Source: Oscillospiraceae bacterium
GTDB lineage: Bacteria > Bacillota > Clostridia > Oscillospirales > Ruminococcaceae
DNA: 64,000 nt
Direction of reading: 5' to 3'
Assembly: GCA_022800935.1 (NCBI GenBank)
Contig: JAAWRH010000002.1
Coordinates: forward strand, 1-64,000
Shown here piece by piece: positions 58,417 to 64,000 of this stretch; positions within the stretch are counted from its first letter, which is position 1, and each line of letters opens with the position of its first letter. Position numbers and translations under genes: made by a program. The notes beneath the pieces are model-generated. The model did not search any database and was not told the DNA's origin. It saw only the letters and a list, made by a program, of their open reading frames with translations.

Positions 58417-59303
58417 CAGTGGGCTCCCCCACTCCTCCACAAAAGCATGTTGTTTTCAAAAAAGCCCTCTATTTCCCCCGCGTCCTTCATCCACGCCAGA
58501 TAGGAACGGAGGGTGCTTCCAATCAGCACATACTGCTCATAGGTCATGGTCAGGCCATAAACCTCAAACACCCTTTGCAGAATCCCGTCAAAGGAGAGGG
58601 GCTCTCTGCAAATGTCTTTAATCCGCTCCGCAATTTCGTAAACCTTCTTCTGGTTCAGCTCCGCCAGGGGACGGATGTCCTCCACAGCCTCGGCGTGGGA
58701 CGGGACAAACAGCTTGGCCTGCATTTCCTTTACCATGTCCAGGGTTTTCAGATAAGCCGCCACATCGTAAATAAAGGAGAGCTGATACTTTTCCAGGGTG
58801 GCGGGGCTGCTCAGGCAGTCGGCAAGAAACACAACGCCGTCCGGGGTCCGGAAGCCAACCATATCAAAGAAATGCCCCGGCAAGGGGATAATCTCAATCT
58901 CCTGGGGAAAATCCGCGTCCCGGAAGCTGCTTACATCGCTCTCCGCCGCCATCAGGAACTTGTGCCGGAGCTCCTGAAAGGGGAAGCCGCCATACAAAAA
59001 GGACGGCTCCAGAAGCGGATGCTTGGTAAACGCCCCCTCAATCCCCTCCGCGAACACCTTGCATTGATACTGCTGCTGCAAATACCGGTTCCCGCCGATG
59101 TGGTCGGCGTTGGAGTGGGTGTTGAGGATTCCCTTCAGAACCCAGCCGTTTTGGTCCAGAATTTTCTTCACCTTGCGGCCCGCGTCCTTGTCGCCGCCGC
59201 TGTCGATGAGGTAAACCTCCCGGTCGTTTGCACGGTAAATCCCGATTTTCGCCGGGCACTGGATATAGTAGGTTTGTTCTCCGGCTTGTATCAGCTCATA
59301 CAT
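58416..59303 (-). CDS. MBL-fold metallo-hydrolase
   Basis: 295 residues. The metal motif NTHSNADHIGGN (HSNADH in place of HxHxDH, so the first His pair is H-x-N-x-D-H), later PLPGHFFDMVGF and VFLADCLSS. The C-terminal ~80 residues (helical, GILQRVFEVYGL) may bind a partner. A beta-lactamase-fold hydrolase of unknown substrate; the Asn in the first metal position is unusual. GGTATG lies before ATG 59303. Confidence 0.85.
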   Translation of the reverse strand: MYELIQAGEQTYYIQCPAKIGIYRANDREVYLIDSGGDKDAGRKVKKILDQNGWVLKGILNTHSNADHIGGNRYLQQQYQCKVFAEGIEGAFTKHPLLEPSFLYGGFPFQELRHKFLMAAESDVSSFRDADFPQEIEIIPLPGHFFDMVGFRTPDGVVFLADCLSSPATLEKYQLSFIYDVAAYLKTLDMVKEMQAKLFVPSHAEAVEDIRPLAELNQKKVYEIAERIKDICREPLSFDGILQRVFEVYGLTMTYEQYVLIGSTLRSYLAWMKDAGEIEGFFENNMLLWRSGGAH

Positions 59304-59448
59304 ATTTCATACCCTCTTGTGTTTAAAGTCAGCTCCCCGGAGCTGTTTTCCCTTTTATTCTACTCTTTCCCGCCCCTTTTGTCCAGTTTTTTGAAGGGGG
59401 AGCCCTTCCCCAATCCATAAAAAATTACAAGCTATTTCTCAGATTGAA

Positions 59449-59531
59449 TTGAACCTTTTTCAATTTTGTGGTAAAATAGAAGGGCGAGTAGATGAAGGGG
59501 ATTTTAGCACACTCCGTTTACAGCGGGGTGT
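59449..59531 (+). promoter_or_regulatory. promoter and leader terminator before DUF3825 gene
   Basis: TTGAAC (59449-59454), 17 bases, TAAAAT (59472-59477). The leader then holds ACACTCCG (59509-59516) pairing with CGGGGTGT (59524-59531) and a following TTCCTTTT, a terminator-like stem 40 bases before the start codon. The operon may be attenuated. Confidence 0.55.
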
Positions 59532-59571
59532 TTCCTTTTATCGAAAAATTTTGAATAGGAGGTGCTGTATT

Positions 59572-61569
59572 GTGTCACACGCGCTGCTTAAACGATATCC
59601 CAGCCTGTATGATCTGGTATATCTCAGCAGCTATCTTTACGAATCGGAAGGCTTTTTAAAGTGCCAGTATAAGGAGGCCACTCCCCCCTGGAGCGCCATG
59701 AGCCGGACCTACGTCATGGCGAAGGACAGCGACTTTATCTGGCGGCAGGGCCTGTCCCCGGCAAACGCCAAAACGGCGGATCGTATGCTGATTAAAACCT
59801 GTTTTTCCGCCGGACCGGACGATCCCCTGCTGCTGCTCTGCGTGCGCAACCGCAAGCCCATGGCCAAGTCCCCCTGGTATGCGGAGCGCTTTATCTCCCA
59901 AAGCGAATTCCAGCGCAACGGACAGTTTGCGGGAATTCCGGAAGGAGAATGGCTGCGGAGCTGGGCCATCATCCGCCTGGGGGAAACCCACGATTACTTT
60001 GGGGCCCTGGGGGAACTGAAAAAGCTGACCCATTCCGATGAACGATGGTATTTCGGAGAAAAGGAGGACAGCCGGTTCCCCATTCTGGGGAATTATCTGC
60101 GGTATGTTTTTTATAAGCTCTGGCTGGACCAGTGTATCTGCTACAGCGAGGACGATCAGATGGCCTGCTTTAACACCGGCCTGGTGAACAACCGGTATGA
60201 ATACATCTACGCAGTATTCGACCGGGTGCCGCCGGTAAACGGGAAGGTGTGGAATTTAAAGGGCTTCTGCATTGCCGGAGAACAGGGACTTGGAAAAGAG
60301 GTTCTCCGCCAGTTTAACCCCATCCCCCGCCCCGCCCGGTTCTTTACCAACACCTCGGAGCTGATCTACGAAGTCAATTATGATCTGCCGTTGTCCTCTC
60401 AGCTCCCCTATGTGGATTACAGCCACATCATCCACGACAATCTGGACCGGTTTCCCCTTCCCTTCCTCCAAAGCGCCTGCTTTGGATACCGGGAAATTCT
60501 CAAGCTGCTGGAACAGGTTTCCTCCGCTTCCTCCCAGCCCGACCTGGACGAAATATGGGAGAAGATTGATCGCCAAATCGACGATGAGCTGTTCATGCGC
60601 ATCAAGGGGCAGATTGAGCGCGCGCTGCACATCGCCATGCGCCGGGTCATGTGGAATTATAAAACGGCCATCCCCGTTTACTTCCCGGTGCGCAACGCTA
60701 TCTCCTGGCTGCTCCCCCTGGCCCTTTCCGCCGGAAGTCAGGCGGATGTGGCGCTGGTGGTGGAACGCTTCCCCAACGGAAATCTGGAGGGGCACACGGT
60801 CCTGGACCTGGATATGGCATACACCAACGCCCGCCTAATCAGCAAGCCGGAAAGCGATTGGCTTTCCCCCAACATCATCAAGATGGGTGATGAAACCCGG
60901 CTGGTCATTGAGAACGAAACGCCGGAGGCGGCTCCCCCCAACTGGCCCGCCGCGGCGGAAAATGCGGAGTCCACCCCAGTGGACGAGCCGCCCGCCAAGG
61001 GCGGGAAGGAAACTCCCTCCCCTAAGCGGGAAAGCGGCAAAAAGACATCCACCAAAAAGCCCTCCTCCGGAGATGGAGAGAAAAAGGCGCGGGACACCGC
61101 CGCTCAAAAGAAGTCCCACAAAGCGGAGGAATCTCAAAAATCCGCCTCCTCCAAGGCTGCAAAGCCTTCTAAGGCGGCTCCGGCAGCCCCCAAGGAGAAG
61201 CCCCTTCCCAGCGCGCTGCAAATTCTTCACTCCCAGCTCCACACCCCCTCACACGTCACCGCCATTTCGTATGGCGTCCCCGCGGCTGGGAGTGGGGCAA
61301 AACCGCGCCAGGGCAAAGTGACAAAGGAGATGGTGGGCAGGCAGATTGTCCTGCCCACTGTGTCGGCCCGGAAAAAGCACAAGGGCCTACAGGGGGTGTA
61401 CCAGGGGACGGTTGTCACGATTCCTCAAAGGCTGCTCTCCCAAGAACCCTCCTTTTACGTCGGCAAGCCGCTGAACGTGGTCATCACCGGCATCAACCCC
61501 CAGGGGAACCAGTACACCGCCGAACCAATCTCCCACAAGCCTTCAGGTGTCGTGAGGATTCATCTATGA
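59572..61569 (+). CDS. DUF3825-domain protein with charged linker
   Basis: 665 residues from GTG 59572 (AGGAGG, 9 bases). Residues about 197-430 contain FNTGLVNNRYEYIYAVF, NYDLPLSSQLPYVDYSHIIHDNLDRFPLPF, RVMWNYKTAIPVYFP and ALVVERF...LDLDMAYTNARLISKPESDWL, the DUF3825 pattern. Residues about 460-545 form a Lys/Pro/Ser/Ala-rich low-complexity linker. The C-terminus (about 545-665) has a basic, beta-rich segment with VGRQIVLPTVS. DUF3825 often goes with RNA-binding domains. The stop overlaps yaaA by four bases. Confidence 0.75.
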   Translation: MSHALLKRYPSLYDLVYLSSYLYESEGFLKCQYKEATPPWSAMSRTYVMAKDSDFIWRQGLSPANAKTADRMLIKTCFSAGPDDPLLLLCVRNRKPMAKSPWYAERFISQSEFQRNGQFAGIPEGEWLRSWAIIRLGETHDYFGALGELKKLTHSDERWYFGEKEDSRFPILGNYLRYVFYKLWLDQCICYSEDDQMACFNTGLVNNRYEYIYAVFDRVPPVNGKVWNLKGFCIAGEQGLGKEVLRQFNPIPRPARFFTNTSELIYEVNYDLPLSSQLPYVDYSHIIHDNLDRFPLPFLQSACFGYREILKLLEQVSSASSQPDLDEIWEKIDRQIDDELFMRIKGQIERALHIAMRRVMWNYKTAIPVYFPVRNAISWLLPLALSAGSQADVALVVERFPNGNLEGHTVLDLDMAYTNARLISKPESDWLSPNIIKMGDETRLVIENETPEAAPPNWPAAAENAESTPVDEPPAKGGKETPSPKRESGKKTSTKKPSSGDGEKKARDTAAQKKSHKAEESQKSASSKAAKPSKAAPAAPKEKPLPSALQILHSQLHTPSHVTAISYGVPAAGSGAKPRQGKVTKEMVGRQIVLPTVSARKKHKGLQGVYQGTVVTIPQRLLSQEPSFYVGKPLNVVITGINPQGNQYTAEPISHKPSGVVRIHL

Positions 61570-62330
61570 TATTGATTCTTGCCCCCGCTAAAAATATGGC
61601 AGACCCGGAACAGGCGGCAGTGCTTCCAAGTCCGCCCCTGTCCCGGCCCGCCTTCAGCCGGGAGGCCGCCCTGCTGGCCGGGGAACTGGGAAAGCTGGCC
61701 CCCTGGCAGTTGGAAACGGTTCTGGCGGTCAATCCCCAGTTGGCCCTGAGGGCCTTTGAGGCGTACCAGCGCTTCGGACTCCGGGAGGAACGGAAGACCG
61801 CCGCCCTGCTGGCCTACCAGGGCCTGCAATACCAGCACATCAATGCCGGGGATTTTACCCTGGAGGACTTTGCGGTAGCACAGGAACGTGTCCGAATTAT
61901 CAGCGGGCTGTATGGGGTGCTCCGGCCCCTGGACGGAATCCTCCCCTACCGGCTGGAGATGCAGTGCCGCTATCCCTTTCAGGGAAAGCGCCTCTACCGC
62001 TTTTGGGGCCGGAAGCTTTGGGACTCCCTTGACGGTGCAGACCCCGGCGGCAAGATTGTAAATCTGGCCTCTCTGGAATACGCCAAGGCAATCCTCCCCT
62101 ATGCGCCGCCGGGACAGGTAATCACCTGTGATTTCCTTGTCCCCAAACGGGGAAAGCTGACTTGTGTGGCCACCGCCGCCAAAATGGCCCGCGGGGAGAT
62201 GGTCCGTATGGCGGTAAAAAAGCGGATGACCCAACCGGAGGAGCTTCAGGCGTTCCAATGGAATGATTTTCGCTTCCAGCCTAAGCTTTCCAAAGAGGTG
62301 CGGTACGTCTTTGCCCCGTTGGAGAACTGA
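61566..62330 (+). CDS. yaaA: peroxide stress protein YaaA (DUF328)
   Basis: 254 residues: MILILAPAKNM, LLAYQGLQYQHINAGDFT, ISGLYGVLRPLDGILPYRLEM and LWDSLDGADPGGKIVNLASLEYAKAI are YaaA hallmarks. YaaA binds DNA and lowers free iron damage during peroxide stress. It is coupled to the preceding DUF3825 gene and followed 15 bases later by eutS. Confidence 0.94.
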   Translation: MILILAPAKNMADPEQAAVLPSPPLSRPAFSREAALLAGELGKLAPWQLETVLAVNPQLALRAFEAYQRFGLREERKTAALLAYQGLQYQHINAGDFTLEDFAVAQERVRIISGLYGVLRPLDGILPYRLEMQCRYPFQGKRLYRFWGRKLWDSLDGADPGGKIVNLASLEYAKAILPYAPPGQVITCDFLVPKRGKLTCVATAAKMARGEMVRMAVKKRMTQPEELQAFQWNDFRFQPKLSKEVRYVFAPLEN

Positions 62331-62345
62331 AAGGAGATACTCAAC

Positions 62346-62747
62346 ATGGATATAATCGAACAAATTGGTCAAAGCCGGGACCTCCCCTCCCCCGGAGACG
62401 GGCTGCTGCGCATTATCCAGGAGCTGGTCCCCGGCAAACAGATTACCATGGCCCATATCATCGCCGGGCCGGACGGGTGCATCTACCAGAAGCTGGGCCT
62501 CAACCCCAAAATCGATTACGCCAAGGCGGCCATCGGCATCGTCACCATGAGCCCCAGTGAATCCGCCATTATCGCGGGGGATATCGCCATCAAGACCTCC
62601 GGGGTGGACCTGGGGTTTGTGGACCGGTTCAGCGGCTCCCTCATTGTCACGGGGAGCTTTTCCCAGGTGGAGGCGGCGCTGAACGCCATCCTGGCCTACT
62701 TCCGGGACACCATGCGCTTTGCCGTCTGCGAGATCACCAGAACATAA
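62346..62747 (+). CDS. eutS: EutS-like bacterial microcompartment shell protein
   Basis: 133 residues with one circularly permuted BMC domain: RIIQELVPGKQITMAHIIAGP, IGIVTMSPSESAIIAGDIAIKTSGVDLGFVDRFSGSLIVTGS and FAVCEITRT match EutS closely. About 20 residues precede the usual start (MDIIEQIGQSRDLPSPGDG). EutS normally lies in an ethanolamine operon; here no other shell or enzyme gene is present. GAAAGGAG precedes the ATG. Confidence 0.9.
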   Translation: MDIIEQIGQSRDLPSPGDGLLRIIQELVPGKQITMAHIIAGPDGCIYQKLGLNPKIDYAKAAIGIVTMSPSESAIIAGDIAIKTSGVDLGFVDRFSGSLIVTGSFSQVEAALNAILAYFRDTMRFAVCEITRT

Positions 62748-62757
62748 GGACGCCAAA

Positions 62758-63243
62758 ATGAAAAAGATTATCCTCATCGGCCGCAGCGAATGCGGCAAGA
62801 CCACCCTGACCCAGGCCCTCAAGGGGGATACCATCCACTACCACAAAACCCAGTATGTCAACCATTACGACGTGATTATCGACACGCCGGGCGAGTATAT
62901 CCAGACCAAAAATCTGGGCGGGGCCATCGCCATGTATTCCTTTGAGGCGGATGTGGTGGGGCTGCTGCTCAGCGCTGTCGAGCCCTTTTCCCTCTATCCC
63001 CCCTGCGTCACTGCCCAGGCCAACCGGGAGGTGATCGGCATCGTCACCCAGATCGACCATCCGGGGGCGGACCCGGAGCAGGCGGAGCGCTGGCTCCGGC
63101 TGGCCGGATGCGAAACCATCTTCCACGTCAGCTCCTATACGGGAGAGGGCGTGTGGAGAATCCTGGAATACCTGCGAGAGGAGGGGGAAACCCTCCCCTG
63201 GGAAACGGAACAAACAGACGGAAAGAAAGGAGAGCTTGTATGA
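62758..63243 (+). CDS. eutP: EutP/PduV-like GTPase
   Basis: 161 residues from ATG 62758. IILIGRSECGKTTLTQAL (P-loop), VIIDTPGEYIQ (DxPG) and GIVTQIDHP in place of the NKxD motif are the EutP/PduV signature. Some members have acetate-kinase activity or associate with the shell. It lies 10 bases after eutS and overlaps the sirtuin start by four bases. Confidence 0.92.
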   Translation: MKKIILIGRSECGKTTLTQALKGDTIHYHKTQYVNHYDVIIDTPGEYIQTKNLGGAIAMYSFEADVVGLLLSAVEPFSLYPPCVTAQANREVIGIVTQIDHPGADPEQAERWLRLAGCETIFHVSSYTGEGVWRILEYLREEGETLPWETEQTDGKKGELV

Positions 63244-63947
63244 ACCAGCAGCTTTGGGAAATGATTGAGCAAAGCCGGTACGCCGTGTTTTTCGGCGGCG
63301 CGGGGGTTTCCACCGAAAGCGGCATCCCCGATTTCCGCAGCGCCGATGGGCTTTATCATCAGAAATACGCCTACCCGCCGGAGATTATCCTCAGCCACGG
63401 CTTTTTCAACCACAACACCGAGGAATTCTTCCGCTTTTACCGGGACAAGATGCTCTGCACCTGGGCGGAGCCCAACCCTGCCCACAAGGCATTGGCCAAG
63501 CTGGAGCAGACCGGAAAGCTGAAGGCGGTCATCACCCAGAACATCGACGGGCTCCACCAGAAGGCCGGGAGCAGCTGCGTCCTGGAGCTCCACGGTTCGG
63601 TCCACCGCAACCACTGTGAAAAATGCGGAAAGTTCTATAATTTGGATTACATTCTTTCCACCGAGGGCGTTCCCCGATGCAGCTGCGGCGGGGTGATCAA
63701 GCCGGATGTGGTGTTGTACGAGGAACCTTTGGATGACAAAACCGTCCGGCAGGCGGTGCGGCATATCCAGAAAGCGGACCTGCTGATTGTCGGCGGCACC
63801 TCCCTGAACGTCTACCCTGCCGCCGGTTTTCTCCAGTACTTCCGCCCCGGAAAGATGGCGGTCATCAACCGGGACCCCACCTCTGCCGACAGCCGGGCCC
63901 AGCTGGTGATTCGTGATCCTATTGGGCAGGCCCTTTCCATGGAATAG
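63240..63947 (+). CDS. cobB: NAD-dependent protein deacylase, Sir2 family
   Basis: 235 residues. GAGVSTESGIPDFRSADGL, TQNIDGLHQKAG, ELHGSVHRNHC (catalytic His) and four zinc Cys (HCEKCGKFY and VPRCSCGG) are all present, then VVLYEEPL and IVGGTSLNVYPAAG. The enzyme removes acyl groups from lysine using NAD. It is the last gene of the operon; ATG 63240 has GGAGAG upstream. Confidence 0.96.
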   Translation: MNQQLWEMIEQSRYAVFFGGAGVSTESGIPDFRSADGLYHQKYAYPPEIILSHGFFNHNTEEFFRFYRDKMLCTWAEPNPAHKALAKLEQTGKLKAVITQNIDGLHQKAGSSCVLELHGSVHRNHCEKCGKFYNLDYILSTEGVPRCSCGGVIKPDVVLYEEPLDDKTVRQAVRHIQKADLLIVGGTSLNVYPAAGFLQYFRPGKMAVINRDPTSADSRAQLVIRDPIGQALSME

Positions 63948-63954
63948 GAATCTG

Positions 63955-63986
63955 TTCAAAAATACTTTTTTAAAAGTATTTTTGAA
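63955..63986. terminator. AT-rich hairpin after sirtuin gene
   Basis: TTCAAAAATACTTTT pairs perfectly with AAAAGTATTTTTGAA around a 2-base loop, 8 bases after the stop. A-T rich, with a T run inside the right arm; a likely terminator of the DUF3825-cobB operon. Confidence 0.6.
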
Positions 63987-64000
63987 TGGTTTTCGTGATC

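Overview
The window looks like a chromosomal segment from a Gram-positive, anaerobic, endospore-forming member of the Clostridia, probably close to the Oscillospirales/Ruminococcaceae. The evidence is an intact sigK-type sporulation sigma factor, a DUF1292 gene, formate-tetrahydrofolate ligase, the two-subunit (PyrD 1B plus PyrK) dihydroorotate dehydrogenase, orphan ethanolamine-type genes (eutS, eutP), a superoxide-reductase-like fold, many XRE regulators and strong AGGAGG ribosome binding sites. Base composition is moderate, with a few AT-rich islands (the ABC exporter and toxin-antitoxin stretch near 15.4-18.1 kb, the PIN pair near 21 kb) that suggest acquired DNA. Species cannot be assigned from the sequence alone.

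Layout. 0-2 kb: a methyltransferase behind a leader peptide and terminator, then a RelB/RelE-type toxin-antitoxin pair. 2-12 kb: ABC exporter, a membrane-anchored protein followed by an OmpR/HK two-component system, sigK, an Rpn-type PD-(D/E)XK protein, and a BlaI/BlaR1 pair with a clear operator. 11.7-17 kb: aldo/keto reductase, iron alcohol dehydrogenase, a two-gene unit with an apparent degenerate EF-Tu G domain, and an ABC exporter. 17-22 kb: HigB/HigA-like pair, a candidate divergent small RNA plus 28-residue hydrophobic peptide, a large double alpha/beta hydrolase, small membrane proteins, and a PIN-domain pair. 22-31 kb: GrpB, DUF1177/amidohydrolase pair, TrmH-type rRNA methyltransferase, a class I glutamine amidotransferase, kinases, Fic, AAA/DUF4143, TatD. 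31-36 kb: a carbohydrate-type ABC uptake operon with its two permease domains fused into one protein and no ATPase. 36-42 kb: regulators and a TetR-controlled drug/lantibiotic-immunity-like ABC operon, PhzF, lipoproteins, then decayed genes. 42-48 kb: a small-kinase/ppk1/ppx polyphosphate cluster, with an apparent one-base frameshift at the kinase start. 48-54 kb: a candidate structured RNA, split TSUP exporter, RuvX, phosphatase, pyrDK. 54-57 kb: rpiB, tsaB, tsaE, fhs. 57-64 kb: an XRE-desulfoferrodoxin fusion, MBL hydrolase, then a compact operon DUF3825-yaaA-eutS-eutP-sir2.

How it fits together. Most of the segment is housekeeping and stress physiology (tRNA t6A synthesis, pyrimidines, one-carbon metabolism, polyphosphate, protein deacylation) interleaved with small defence or plasmid-style modules (three two-gene toxin-antitoxin pairs, a possible type I element, Fic, Rpn). 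Decay is visible: a gutted MFS transporter, an Rpn tail, a shortened DUF1902 gene and a frameshifted kinase. The stretches most worth a second look are the leader-peptide/terminator region before the methyltransferase, the EF-Tu-like minimal G domain with its partner, the fused-permease ABC operon, the DUF3825-to-sirtuin operon carrying lone bacterial-microcompartment genes, and the 48.3-48.5 kb RNA.
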